Counted from the first letter of the stretch, positions 7,655 to 16,375 are shown. The stretch is 39,019 bases of DNA from an uncultured Clostridia bacterium (GCA_947589085.1 CANPZD010000009.1:1-39019), one strand, 5' to 3'. Notes: generated by a model from the sequence alone, not told the origin. Made by a program: numbers and translations.

Positions 7655-7702
7655 AGAGATCTCTTCTTGCGGGATTTTCCGATCCGGAATTTTAATGTCG
7701 AT

Positions 7703-7731
7703 ATTATATCATATTTATGCGGCGCCGTCAA
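7703..7731 (-). promoter_or_regulatory. Promoter of the hybrid sensor kinase
   Basis: TTGACG (7726-7731), a 17-nt spacer and TATAAT (7703-7708) on the minus strand, giving a leader of about 40 nt. Confidence 0.8.
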
Positions 7732-7781
7732 CGACTTCTCGCAAGATTGCATGATCCGCGGGGCAAAAACCGGGCGGTAAA

Positions 7782-7815
7782 AGGAAAAAGAGCAACGGAT
7801 CTCCGTTGCTCTTTT
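7782..7815 (-). terminator. Terminator of the 1199-residue lipoprotein gene
   Basis: A 14-bp stem (AAAAGAGCAACGGA at 7786-7799, complement at 7802-7815) is followed by a T-rich run on the minus strand, about 30 bp past the stop. Confidence 0.85.
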
Positions 7816-7843
7816 CGCCGCTCAATAACTTGGGCGCGGTCGC

Positions 7844-10800
7844 TTAACCTTTCGCTCCTTGCTGCTTGGCGAGGTGCTCTCCAAGCGCCGCTTCATACTT
7901 GGTGAGATCGTTCCGCGCGAATTGCTTCACCGCTTCGTCCCAACCCAAAGTATCATTGAAGAGGTCCGTCGTGAGTACTTTGCAGATCAGGAAGCGGAGG
8001 CCGTGGAGCTTTTCGAGCACTTCGTTCTTGTCTCCCGCGAGCCCATCGAAATCCCATTCATCCGCCTTTCCGTCGGCAACGATCCTGCAATCCTTGATCG
8101 TATTATACAGGGTCTCGACCTCGGTTTTGATGAGCTCGGCGTAACTGTCAAGGATCTCCTTTGCGATGGCGCCTTTCAAGAACGAACGGTTGAGCGTGTT
8201 GAGTTCGCTGACTTTCGCCTGGTCGTCCGCACTCAGATCCGTCGGCTTTAAGGCGGTGAGCCACGTCTTTCCCCAAGGCTGTATTACTGTGTCTGTATTG
8301 GCTACCCAATAATCGTAACCGAATCCCCACGCATTCGCCTCGGAGAGCTTCTTCATTGTTCCAAGAAGGTCGTCGATCGAAGCGTTGCCCTTTTCGATCA
8401 GCGCATCCACTTCGTCTTTGACCGCGTTATACGCTTTCGTCACTTCTTCGAGGTTCTTTTGGTAAACCTGTTTCACAAACTCTTGATATCCCGTGCCTTC
8501 TTTCAATTGGTCGGGAAGTTTATCGTAGACGGGTTTGAACTCTTTCACGATCTTGGTGAGCCCTTGGGTCCAACCGTCGCGAGTTTGATTTTCCTCCGCT
8601 TCAAATGCCGTCTTTGCGGCGGCAATCTGTTCTGTAAGTTCCCGCGCCAGTTTCGACTCATGCGCCGCGCGCTTTGCGAGGTAGTTTGCAATCGTATCTT
8701 CGCCGATTGCGGTTTTGAGAACTTTGCTTTCCTTGACCGCGGGAACTTGGATATCGGATACGGTGGCCGCTTTGTCGTAAAGGGCGTTGAGGGCGTCCCA
8801 TTCGGTATCGGGAGAGTCCGCCTTGATGGTTTTTACCGTCGATTTGAACTGCTCCGCGCGGTTGTGATAGAGCTCTGCGGTGAGAAGGAGAACGGTGTAC
8901 GTTTTGTCGCCGACGGTCTTTTCCGCGAGGTAGGAGTTGTTGGACATGAGCGTTTTCACCGCGGGATCCAGCCCGTCGATCTCATTTTGCAGCGCGGTGA
9001 CCTTTTCGACATACTGGGTGTAGCCTGCCTCGGAAACGTCCATGCCGTCGATGAGCTCTTGCAGCTTTTCGGCGTATTCCGTCGCCTTTGCGCTTGTGTC
9101 TTTGAGGGCTTTTACCGCCTTGTCCGAAACGAGATCCGCCGATTCCGCAGCCGTGAGAGGCGCCTTATCGGTGATGGTGAGGTCAAGAAAAACCCTTTCG
9201 GAATAATCACCGTTCGGATCGCGGCCGGGCTTGCCGTAGATCGTGAGGTCAAAGGTGACTTTCTTTTCGTCGGTGGTGCCGAGGAAAACTTCCACGCCCG
9301 TGATCTCCCCGCCGAGCCAACCGCCAAAGACTATTTTCGCCATCCCGGCCATACCCGGATCGAGCCCTTCCGTCATCTTTTGCACCAACGAATCGATCAG
9401 CCCGTTATATGCGGCGGCGATCGCCTGAACGGCGGGTTCGCCGAGCGCAAGTTTTACGCCGTTCGCCGAAACGGTGAGCGTGAAGGGAAGGAGGCTGAAC
9501 GTCTGCTCCGTCGTGCCGGGGTCGGTGGTGCCGGGATCGGTCGTGCCGGAGTTTGCGATCGTCTCTTTGAGGTTGACCTCCGTCGTGCCCATGGGAAGGC
9601 CTTGCGCGTTGTTGAAGGCGAGGGTGAGCATGCCGTCGCCCGTGTAGTAGAGATCGAGGCTCGAAAGCTCTGCGCTGATGAAGGAAGGCAGATCGGGGAT
9701 CATGCTGCCGAACATTCCGAGCATTTGGAGAAGGGGTGCCGCAGGCGTAAGATCGAGGCGAAGATGCGCCTTTGCGGCCGCAAAATAGTCGCCCGCCCAG
9801 ATCGCCGCGAGGTTGAGACGGATCTCGAGATCGCCCGCAAACGGCCTTTGGAACGCGCCGCCGAAGAGCTTGGTCTCGAGGGAGACGGCGATCTTTTCGC
9901 CCAACGTGACGTTTTCGGAGGGGTTTGCCGCGACGGAGATCGAGACCCCCGTGGTCTTATCGATTCCCGCAAGCTCGAGCTTTAGCTCCGTGAAGGTGAA
10001 GCCGAGCAGGGAGCGGATGTAGCCGTTCGTATCGCCCATTTTCTCCGCGAACGACGTAAGAAATCCTTCATAGGCCGTATTGAGCTTTCCGACCGTTTCC
10101 TCTGTGAGGGTAAGCGTGTAGCCCGCGTCCGTCTTTTCGACCCCGATCGAAGATTCCAACGTTTCGCGAAGCGCTTCGAGCGAATCCTCTCCCGCGAGCG
10201 ACGAAAGTTTCTCGCCGAGATCGGCGGTATATGTAAAGAGATAGTTGTCCTTGCCGTCGACTTTATTGTTGAGCATGAGAAGAAGCACACCGTCGCCGGG
10301 GTAGCGTACCGTGAGGGTGTTCGCAATCCCCGAAATGAGCGGGATCTTCGCAAGGTCGAGATCGAAGCGGGCCGAGATCGCGTCCGCGAAATCGCCCTTC
10401 TCCAAAGCCTCCCGCCGCAGTTTGAGCTGCAGATCCCCCGTGAGATTTTTCGTCGCGTCCGAGAGGCCGAGATCCAAAGAGACAGGCAGTTCGGCTGCGT
10501 TCTCCTCGCCGAGGGTGTCGCCGACCGCCCCCATTAGTTGCATGAGGGGATCTTCTTCCTCCTGCGGGGGAACGGGGGTCGAGGGCGTCGTGCCGAGCTT
10601 TTGGTTGAACTCCTCAACGCTCGGGATCTCCACTTCATCGTTTACCTTGGAATAGACGGATGTGATGCGCTCTTCCACGCTCATGTTGAGGATCTTTTTC
10701 GCGGTGTAAGAGCAGGAGGACGTGTAGGAGACGGGCGTCCAGTCGTTTTTGACGGTGAGGCGCAGATCCACGTCGGAATAGGCGGGAAGGTTGCCGAGGG

Positions 10801-11443
10801 AGCCGTATGCCTTGGCTTGGTAGCGGATGAGCGCGGTCGCCGATTCCGTTGCCGAGCCGTTTTCCACCGATTGGTCGCCCGCGAGGCGGTAATGATAGGT
10901 AAGGGTGTCCCCCGTCGTGCTCTCGAGTTCGCTATAACGGAGCGTCTTGGGGTTGATGATGAATCCCCCGAGGGTCACTTCATCCGCCGTGAACCCGTAG
11001 ATCTTCTTATATTCCGCCTTCTCGGCGACCTTCATCTCCCCGTCATAACTGTTGCGGTAGACGACCTTTCCGCCCTTCGAGAAGGACTGATGCTTCATAT
11101 TCACGAGCGAGGAATTGGAGCTTGCCTGATTCAAGAAGTCCTCCCCGTTCCGATATGTAATGTTGTGGATATTCTGCTTATAGCCCGCGAGGCTGGCGAC
11201 CGCCGTCCCCTCGGCTGTGATCACATAGCTCTGTAGTTCGCTCTGCTTCTGCAAAAAGGCGTAGATGACCTCGTCGGGCGTGAGCTTTTCTGGTAATTTT
11301 TTTGTAACGAGCGTCGTGGATTCTCCGTTTTCCACGACGGGCGTTCCGGATTTGCCGCACGCCGCGATCCCCGCCGACATGGCGAGAATGCATCCTCCCG
11401 AAAGGATCATGATTGCGATTTTCGATTTTTTGATATGTTTCAT
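7844..11443 (-). CDS. Large secreted lipoprotein with an internal duplication (unknown function)
   Basis: A 1199-residue predicted lipoprotein: basic N-terminus, hydrophobic segment and lipobox IAAC with the lipidated cysteine at residue 29. I chose the ATG at 11443 because it has AAGGAGG upstream and begins the signal peptide; a longer frame to 11530 overlaps the promoter. Residues about 50-290 form one beta-rich domain that loosely recalls LolA/LppX-type lipid-binding folds. Residues about 335-530 and 536-745 are two copies of another unit, each with a GDL-x-L opening, a DLDL/LDL strand and a Y-x-GDG-x-L-x-L-x-x-NN hairpin. A GTTDPGTTDPGTTE linker (633-646) interrupts the second copy. Residues about 760-1199 are helical and charged, probably coiled coils. 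It probably sits on the outer face of the membrane. It is a single gene with a perfect promoter and its own terminator; no enzymatic motif was seen. Confidence 0.85.
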   Translation of the reverse strand: MKHIKKSKIAIMILSGGCILAMSAGIAACGKSGTPVVENGESTTLVTKKLPEKLTPDEVIYAFLQKQSELQSYVITAEGTAVASLAGYKQNIHNITYRNGEDFLNQASSNSSLVNMKHQSFSKGGKVVYRNSYDGEMKVAEKAEYKKIYGFTADEVTLGGFIINPKTLRYSELESTTGDTLTYHYRLAGDQSVENGSATESATALIRYQAKAYGSLGNLPAYSDVDLRLTVKNDWTPVSYTSSCSYTAKKILNMSVEERITSVYSKVNDEVEIPSVEEFNQKLGTTPSTPVPPQEEEDPLMQLMGAVGDTLGEENAAELPVSLDLGLSDATKNLTGDLQLKLRREALEKGDFADAISARFDLDLAKIPLISGIANTLTVRYPGDGVLLLMLNNKVDGKDNYLFTYTADLGEKLSSLAGEDSLEALRETLESSIGVEKTDAGYTLTLTEETVGKLNTAYEGFLTSFAEKMGDTNGYIRSLLGFTFTELKLELAGIDKTTGVSISVAANPSENVTLGEKIAVSLETKLFGGAFQRPFAGDLEIRLNLAAIWAGDYFAAAKAHLRLDLTPAAPLLQMLGMFGSMIPDLPSFISAELSSLDLYYTGDGMLTLAFNNAQGLPMGTTEVNLKETIANSGTTDPGTTDPGTTEQTFSLLPFTLTVSANGVKLALGEPAVQAIAAAYNGLIDSLVQKMTEGLDPGMAGMAKIVFGGWLGGEITGVEVFLGTTDEKKVTFDLTIYGKPGRDPNGDYSERVFLDLTITDKAPLTAAESADLVSDKAVKALKDTSAKATEYAEKLQELIDGMDVSEAGYTQYVEKVTALQNEIDGLDPAVKTLMSNNSYLAEKTVGDKTYTVLLLTAELYHNRAEQFKSTVKTIKADSPDTEWDALNALYDKAATVSDIQVPAVKESKVLKTAIGEDTIANYLAKRAAHESKLARELTEQIAAAKTAFEAEENQTRDGWTQGLTKIVKEFKPVYDKLPDQLKEGTGYQEFVKQVYQKNLEEVTKAYNAVKDEVDALIEKGNASIDDLLGTMKKLSEANAWGFGYDYWVANTDTVIQPWGKTWLTALKPTDLSADDQAKVSELNTLNRSFLKGAIAKEILDSYAELIKTEVETLYNTIKDCRIVADGKADEWDFDGLAGDKNEVLEKLHGLRFLICKVLTTDLFNDTLGWDEAVKQFARNDLTKYEAALGEHLAKQQGAKG

Positions 11444-11497
11444 TGATTCCTCCTTGACGGTATTCAAAACCACTTGTGTTTTTTCACACCTCTTACG

Positions 11498-11526
11498 AGT
11501 ATAGCACTTGCATGACAACTTGTCAA
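11498..11526 (-). promoter_or_regulatory. Promoter of the 1199-residue lipoprotein gene
   Basis: TTGACA (11521-11526), a 17-nt spacer and TATACT (11498-11503) on the minus strand, a consensus-quality promoter about 55 bp before the start codon. Confidence 0.85.
11513..11525. promoter_or_regulatory. Palindrome over the -35 box (possible operator)
   Basis: TGACAACTTGTCA is a perfect 13-bp palindrome lying across the -35 element of the lipoprotein promoter. A further inverted repeat (CAAAC/GTTTG) follows on its right. Its position suggests repressor binding; no regulator gene is adjacent. Confidence 0.4.
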
Positions 11527-11586
11527 ACAATAATCGTTTGATATGACAAATTTTTTACGAGAATCTTTGCCCGAAAGAGACAAGGA

Positions 11587-11615
11587 TTGACAACGCCGTG
11601 AATTTTCCATATAAT
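11587..11615 (+). promoter_or_regulatory. Promoter of the CDF-dprA-like-yggS operon (leaderless start)
   Basis: TTGACA (11587-11592), a 17-nt spacer and TATAAT (11610-11615), matching the consensus completely. Only six bases (AGAGGC) separate the -10 box from the ATG at 11622, so transcription should begin at or next to the start codon. Confidence 0.85.
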
Positions 11616-11621
11616 AGAGGC

Positions 11622-12725
11622 ATGAAATCATCGGAAAGAACGCGCGACGGGATCCTGACAAGTCTTTTCGGCGTCATCTGCAATCTGATCCTCTCCGCGG
11701 GGAAAATCGTCTCCGGAATTTTGTTCGGGCTTGTTTCGGTCGCGGCCGACGGGATCAACAATCTGAGCGATTGCGGCAGCGGGATCGTTTCGCTGGTGTC
11801 GTTTTTCATTTCCGAAAAACCCGCGGATCAAAAACACCCGTTCGGGCATCGCCGCGCCGAGTATATCGCCGCCATGGTCACGGGATTTCTCGTGCTGTTC
11901 CTTTCCGTGGAGCTGCTGCGCGAATCCGTCGCCAAGGCGATCCGGGGAGAAGGTTCCGCCGGGCCGTGGATCGTCTATCCGATCCTCGGCGTCTCCATCC
12001 TCGCAAAGGCGGGAATGTTCTTCTTTTACCGGATCAAGGCAAAACGCCTGTCCTCCGACGCGCTGCATGCGGCGGCTATGGACAGTCTCTGCGACTGTAT
12101 CGCCACGGTCGCCGTGATCGCGGGCATGACAATGCAGCAATTCGGGATCCCGGCCGACGGTTGGGCGGGGATCGCCGTTTCGCTCTTCATCGCATGGCAG
12201 GGGATCCGGATCCTGCTGGAAGCCGGTTCGAAACTGCTCGGGCAGGCGCCCGACCCCAAACTTCTCGAGCAGATCAAAACCATGATCCTGAAAACGAACG
12301 GCGTTCTCGGATTGCACGATCTGCAAATTTTCGGGTACGGATACGGCGCGTCGTTCGCGACGGTGCATGTGGAAATGGACGCGCGCTTTTCCGCGCTCAC
12401 GTCCCATGCGATTTTAGACGGCCTCGAGCGCCGCGTGCGGGAAGCGACGGGCGTTTCTCTCACGACGCATCTCGATCCCGTAGACCTGCGGGACGGCGAA
12501 GCCGAAAACCTCAAAAAGAAATTGGCCGAACGGATCGGCGAAGCCCTCGAAGGAGCCGAACTGCACGATTTCCGCATGATCCGCGGCGTGAAAATCAAAG
12601 TGATCTTCGACGTCTGCGTCCCCTATGCCTGCAAGCTCAAAGACGAACAGATCCGCCGCCTTCTGGAAGCCGCCGTGAAAGATCTCGGCGAATACGAGCC
12701 GGCGATCACGGTCGAGCGGGCGTAA
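11622..12725 (+). CDS. Cation diffusion facilitator family metal exporter, probably manganese-type
   Basis: A 367-residue inner-membrane antiporter of the CDF family, with six predicted membrane helices and a C-terminal cytoplasmic metal-sensing domain (about 240-367). Family marks include ADGINNLSD in TM2 and HPFGHRRAEY after it. The metal site reads N46/D50 in TM2 and D154/D158 (DSLCD) in TM5. A DxxxD in TM5 in place of HxxxD is the pattern of manganese exporters such as MntE, so Mn(II) efflux is my inference. The ATG at 11622 gives the family's usual short N-terminus. The -10 box ends six bases before it, so the mRNA is probably leaderless. Two genes follow at 35- and 16-bp gaps. Confidence 0.9.
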   Translation: MKSSERTRDGILTSLFGVICNLILSAGKIVSGILFGLVSVAADGINNLSDCGSGIVSLVSFFISEKPADQKHPFGHRRAEYIAAMVTGFLVLFLSVELLRESVAKAIRGEGSAGPWIVYPILGVSILAKAGMFFFYRIKAKRLSSDALHAAAMDSLCDCIATVAVIAGMTMQQFGIPADGWAGIAVSLFIAWQGIRILLEAGSKLLGQAPDPKLLEQIKTMILKTNGVLGLHDLQIFGYGYGASFATVHVEMDARFSALTSHAILDGLERRVREATGVSLTTHLDPVDLRDGEAENLKKKLAERIGEALEGAELHDFRMIRGVKIKVIFDVCVPYACKLKDEQIRRLLEAAVKDLGEYEPAITVERA

Positions 12726-12760
12726 AATTTACGGATGGGTTCGGAAAAGCGAGGTCTCAT

Positions 12761-13699
12761 ATGAATGCGAATTCGGAAGCGATCGTAATATTCTGCAGCC
12801 GTATGCGCGCGGACAGCGGCGCGCCGCCGCTCGCGCCGAAAGAATGGCGCGAGCTTACGGAGAGAATGACGGAAAACAACTTGCAGCCCGGCGACGTTCT
12901 GGGATTTTCCGCAAGAGAATTCGCGGAACGGCTGCAGCTCGACGCGGCGTTCGCGGAACGGCTGGCGCGGCTTACGCAGCGGAGCGCCGTTCTCTCCCGA
13001 ATGATCGCAAAGTACGAGGAGCTGGGGATCCGGATCATGACGCGCGCGGACGAAGAATATCCCGTTCGGCTCGAACGGGCGCTGAAACGTCTCTGCCCTC
13101 CCATCCTGTATTACGCGGGCGACGCGCGGCTCTTGCGGGCGCAGACGGTAGGTTACGTCGGCGCGCGCGACGCGGACGAAGCGGCGCTTGCCTTTACGGA
13201 GCGAACGGTCGGCCGCACGGCTGCGCACGGATACGGCGTTGTGACGGGCGGCGCGAGGGGCGTGGACAGCGCGGCGGAGCGGGCGGGTCTGAAGAGCGGT
13301 CCCGTGATCTCCTATCTTGCGGGTTCGTTGCTGCGGCGGCTGAATTCCTCCGTCCGCGCGGTCCGGGACGGGAATCTGATCCTGCTTGCGGCGGTTCCGC
13401 CGGAAGCGGAATTTACGGCGGGCGCGGCCATGACGCGCAACCGCTTGATCTATGCGCAGTCCGCGGGGACCGTCGTCGTAAAGGCCGATTACAACAGGGG
13501 CGGCACGTGGGCGGGCGCGAGCGAAAATCTGAAAAACGGCTGGTGCAAAGAATTCTGCTGGGACCGCCGCGAATACGCGGGCAATCCGGAGCTGATCCGC
13601 CGCGGCGCGATCCCCATCGACGCGGCATGGGACGGCGACGTTGCGGGGACCGGGGCCGACGCGCCCGTGCAGACGGGCCTGTTCGACGAAAAAAATTGA
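12761..13699 (+). CDS. DprA-like Rossmann-fold protein (second, divergent DprA paralogue)
   Basis: A 312-residue cytoplasmic protein of the Smf/DprA superfamily. A helical N-terminal part (about 25-115) precedes the Rossmann domain with VGYVGARD (130-137), GGARGVDS (163-170), TRNRLIYAQS (225-234) and RGGTWAGA (246-253). These match the GSR, GLARGID, RNR-ILAG and SGSLITA blocks of DprA, but less closely than the canonical copy at 29303, and the C-terminal winged helix is missing. The ATG at 12761 has GAGG six bases upstream. Sitting between a metal exporter and yggS, it is unlikely to serve competence. It could bind single-stranded DNA, or a nucleotide in the way other Rossmann relatives do. 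The function is unknown. Confidence 0.8.
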   Translation: MNANSEAIVIFCSRMRADSGAPPLAPKEWRELTERMTENNLQPGDVLGFSAREFAERLQLDAAFAERLARLTQRSAVLSRMIAKYEELGIRIMTRADEEYPVRLERALKRLCPPILYYAGDARLLRAQTVGYVGARDADEAALAFTERTVGRTAAHGYGVVTGGARGVDSAAERAGLKSGPVISYLAGSLLRRLNSSVRAVRDGNLILLAAVPPEAEFTAGAAMTRNRLIYAQSAGTVVVKADYNRGGTWAGASENLKNGWCKEFCWDRREYAGNPELIRRGAIPIDAAWDGDVAGTGADAPVQTGLFDEKN

Positions 13700-13715
13700 G
13701 TTACGGAGGCGGGAT

Positions 13716-14378
13716 ATGATCGAAGAAAACGTGCAAAAACTTTTAAGCGAGCTGGCGGAAGGCAACTGTTTCAAAGAGCCGGTGACGTTGGTCGCCGCGA
13801 CAAAGACGCGCACGGCGGAAGAGATCCTTCGGGCGATCGGCGCGGGGATCACGGATATCGGCGAAAACAAGGTGCAGGAATTCCGCGAAAAGAGCGGCAA
13901 GATCCAAGGCGCGCGGCAGCACTTCATCGGGCATTTGCAGCTCAATAAAGTAAAATATGTGGCGGGAAAGGTCTGTCTGATCCACTCGGTGGACCGCGAC
14001 GAGCTTGCGCGCGAAATTTCCGTGCGGGCGGGCGCCGCGGGGGCCGTGCAGGACGCGCTCGTGCAGATCAACATCGGGTGCGAAGCAACCAAGGGCGGCT
14101 ATGCGCCGGAAGAAGGGCTGAACGCGTTCGAAAGAATGACCGCGCTGCCGAATCTCCGGCCGGTGGGATTCATGGCGATGCTTCCCCTCTCGGACGACGA
14201 ATCCCTGCTCTCCGCGCTGGCGGAAAAAATGCGCAAACTCTACGACGAGGCGAAAAAAGCGTTCCCCCATGTCCGCTATCTTTCGATGGGCATGAGCGGG
14301 GATTGGAAGCTGTGTCTCGGACATGGTGCCAACATGATCCGTCTCGGCACGGCGATCTTCGGGGAACGGCACGTGTGA
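13716..14378 (+). CDS. yggS: YggS-family PLP-binding protein (PLP homeostasis)
   Basis: A 220-residue single-domain alanine-racemase-fold protein that binds pyridoxal phosphate and helps regulate free PLP and amino-acid pools. No enzyme activity is established for the family. The PLP lysine is K30 in VAATKTRT, followed by GENKVQEFREK, HFIGHLQLNK, VHSVDR-like (IHSVDR), VNIG-like (QINIGCEATKGG), LMAMLP-like (FMAMLP) and the phosphate-binding LSMGMSGDW and GTAIFG segments. The length is typical. The start follows GGAGG, 16 bp after the DprA-like gene, making it the last gene of the CDF operon. Bacillota usually carry yggS (ylmE) beside sepF in the division cluster, so this location is unusual. 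Confidence 0.94.
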   Translation: MIEENVQKLLSELAEGNCFKEPVTLVAATKTRTAEEILRAIGAGITDIGENKVQEFREKSGKIQGARQHFIGHLQLNKVKYVAGKVCLIHSVDRDELAREISVRAGAAGAVQDALVQINIGCEATKGGYAPEEGLNAFERMTALPNLRPVGFMAMLPLSDDESLLSALAEKMRKLYDEAKKAFPHVRYLSMGMSGDWKLCLGHGANMIRLGTAIFGERHV

Positions 14379-14419
14379 ACAAGCGCGTAATTCCGTGCGC
14401 GAACGAAAAAACTTCCGAC

Positions 14420-14460
14420 CGCCCGACGAACTCGTCGGGCGAATCGTTTCACGATTTTTC
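14420..14460 (+). terminator. Possible terminator after yggS
   Basis: A 10-bp stem CGCCCGACGA/TCGTCGGGCG (14420-14441) is followed by a smaller AATCG/CGATT hairpin and TTTC. The T-run is short, so termination may be partial. The rest of 14379-14537 shows no gene. Confidence 0.45.
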
Positions 14461-14537
14461 GGAAAATCGCAAATTTCAAGCGCTTTTTTGCAAGAAAGGG
14501 AAATAATGGAAGTATCGGAACCGAAAAGGAGAGAACC

Positions 14538-15401
14538 ATGCCTTCGAGTATCACGCACGAACTGATCGCGGCGGAAGCGGAAGAACAGATCCCGGCGGGC
14601 GCGCGGGAGATCGCCCGGACCGCGCCCGACTATTATTTTCTCGGGGCGCAGGGGCCGGACCTGTTCTTCTTTTACCGGCCGTTTGCGCGGCGGGAAGAAA
14701 ATTTAGGGCGGCGTTTGCATCGCAGACAGATTTATGATTGGTTTACGGCGCTCATGAAGGCGCTGCCGGAATTTACGGGGGAAGAATTCGGGCAATGTCT
14801 CGCCTATGCGCTGGGATTTTGTTCGCATCTGGCGGCGGACGTAACATTTCATCCGTTTATCTACAATTATCTGAAAGAAAACGACCCCGGGCGGATGACG
14901 CATCAGCAGATTGAAAACGATTGGGACGTATACTTTCTGCGGGAACTAAAGGGGCAATCCGTGCTGCGCTATCGGTATCCGTTCGACCTCAAAGCCATTG
15001 CGCAGGCGGGCGTATTGTTCCGCTATTTAAGCCGTACGGGCGAGCGGATCGGCATTCCGTTCCGCGCGGGCGCGTTCCGCCGCATGATCCGCAATTTTTC
15101 GCGCTATCTGACGCACTTTCACAAGGGCGGCGTAAAAGTTCTGCGGCCGTTCGGCCTTGCGGCGTTCTATCCGCGCTCTGCGCCCGAGCCGACGTTTTTA
15201 TGCGGAGAACGGTTTTATGCGCTCTCCGAGGGCCGCGGAAACAGCGCCGACGAACTCTTTCTGTATGCGGTGCGGGAGAGCGCGGCGTGCATCGAGGCCT
15301 TTCTCGAAGCGTTCAATACGAACGCACAGCTGCCCCGCGCGCTGTTCTCGCGGAATCTTTTGAGCGGGCGGGAAGCGGAGGAAGAAAAACCCCGTTCTTG
15401 A
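14538..15401 (+). CDS. Zinc-dependent phospholipase C-like protein
   Basis: A 287-residue member of the zinc-dependent phospholipase C / S1-P1 nuclease-like family found in many Clostridia. Metal-ligand motifs are visible: THELIAAEA with H7, the GAQGPDLFFF signature (about 36-45) and CSHLAADVTFHP (about 95-106). There is no signal peptide, unlike secreted alpha-toxin-type enzymes, so it is probably cytoplasmic and its substrate is unknown. The ATG has AAAGGAG directly upstream. The 3' end of the gene overlaps the stem of the terminator used by the converging queH gene. Confidence 0.85.
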   Translation: MPSSITHELIAAEAEEQIPAGAREIARTAPDYYFLGAQGPDLFFFYRPFARREENLGRRLHRRQIYDWFTALMKALPEFTGEEFGQCLAYALGFCSHLAADVTFHPFIYNYLKENDPGRMTHQQIENDWDVYFLRELKGQSVLRYRYPFDLKAIAQAGVLFRYLSRTGERIGIPFRAGAFRRMIRNFSRYLTHFHKGGVKVLRPFGLAAFYPRSAPEPTFLCGERFYALSEGRGNSADELFLYAVRESAACIEAFLEAFNTNAQLPRALFSRNLLSGREAEEEKPRS

Positions 15402-15410
15402 AGAACGGGG
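15385..15410 (-). terminator. Terminator of ruvX-queH
   Basis: A CCCCGTTCTT/AAGAACGGGG stem (15390-15410) is followed by TTTTT on the minus strand only. The stem overlaps the last codons of the converging phospholipase-like gene. Confidence 0.85.
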
Positions 15411-15418
15411 TAAGAAAA

Positions 15419-16018
15419 TCACGGATCCGTGCGGGTTTTGGAGAACGCGCAGCCGCAGTAATTCTGGCGGTAGAGGCCGTATAATTTGGAGAGTTCCACG
15501 GAGCGGAGATATCCGCCCCGTTTTTTGAAATCGCTCGGAAGATAAGAGACGCCGCACGCCGTTTCGATTTCGAAGCCGATCCTGTTGATGCGTTCGGCGT
15601 TTTTCAGGGGCGAGAGCGTGAGCGTGGTGGCGAAAAAGTCGTACCCGCGCGCAGCCGCTTCCCGGGCCGTGCGTTCGAGGCGGAGCCTGAAACAGACGGC
15701 GCAGCGGGCGCCCCCCTCTTTTTCCCGTTCGAGGCCCTTTGCCGCCTCGCGGAACGCTTCCGGTTCGTAATCGCAGTCGAGAAAATCGGCAAGGCCCGTT
15801 TCGCGGAGATAGCGGATCTGTTCGGCCTTGCGGCGGTCGTACTCCTCGCGGGTGTCGAGATTGGGGTTATAGAACAGCACCGTCGTCGAAAAGGATCTTG
15901 CAAGCTCTTCGAGACAGTAAGAAGAACAGGGCGCGCAGCAACTGTGGAGAAGCAGCCGCTTCCCCTGCGACCGCGCGGCGATGCGCTGCATGGTGAGGTC
16001 GTAATTTTCCCGGTTCAT
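15419..16018 (-). CDS. queH: Epoxyqueuosine reductase QueH
   Basis: QueH (formerly DUF208) carries out the last step of queuosine synthesis, reducing epoxyqueuosine in tRNA to queuosine. It is the non-cobalamin alternative to QueG. The 199-residue protein carries the cysteine ligands of its iron-sulfur and metal centres: HSCCAPCSSYC (C27, C28, C31, C35), ARCAVC (C106, C109) and the C-terminal YCGC. The domain is full-length. No clear Shine-Dalgarno precedes the ATG at 16018. It lies 27 bp after the ruvX-DUF1292 stop, so it is probably translated from that transcript. Other queuosine genes are not in the window. Confidence 0.93.
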   Translation of the reverse strand: MNRENYDLTMQRIAARSQGKRLLLHSCCAPCSSYCLEELARSFSTTVLFYNPNLDTREEYDRRKAEQIRYLRETGLADFLDCDYEPEAFREAAKGLEREKEGGARCAVCFRLRLERTAREAAARGYDFFATTLTLSPLKNAERINRIGFEIETACGVSYLPSDFKKRGGYLRSVELSKLYGLYRQNYCGCAFSKTRTDP

Positions 16019-16045
16019 AGCGTTTGGAGACGGCGTTCAAGGCGG

Positions 16046-16375
16046 TCATTCGGGATCTTCGGAATCCTCAGCTTCCTCGTCGTAACGGGTCATGAACTCT
16101 TTGAACACTTCGTCGAGCAAGGCTTCGTCCTCGACGGGTTCGAGGGTTTCGTCGTCTTCGCTGCCGGCGATGCGGAAGATCACGACGTCCTCCGCCTCAT
16201 CGTCGTCCTCGCCGTCATCCGCGGCTTCCGCCGGCTCGGAGGCGGGCGTGAAGGCGCAGTACCATTCGCCTTGATATTCGAAGGTCATGAGATGTTCATA
16301 GCGATAGGTGTTGCCCTCTTCGTCTACGATCTCGACAATGTTGTCGTCATCGTAATCGTTTCTTTCCTCTTTCAT
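16046..16375 (-). CDS. Possible internally started DUF1292 protein
   Basis: A 109-residue product would start at the in-frame ATG (residue 144 of the fusion), preceded by AAGGAG at a good 7-nt spacing. It equals a normal free-standing DUF1292 (YrzB-like) protein, a small acidic conserved protein of unknown role. Whether both the fusion and the short form are made cannot be told from sequence. Confidence 0.45.
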   Translation of the reverse strand: MKEERNDYDDDNIVEIVDEEGNTYRYEHLMTFEYQGEWYCAFTPASEPAEAADDGEDDDEAEDVVIFRIAGSEDDETLEPVEDEALLDEVFKEFMTRYDEEAEDSEDPE

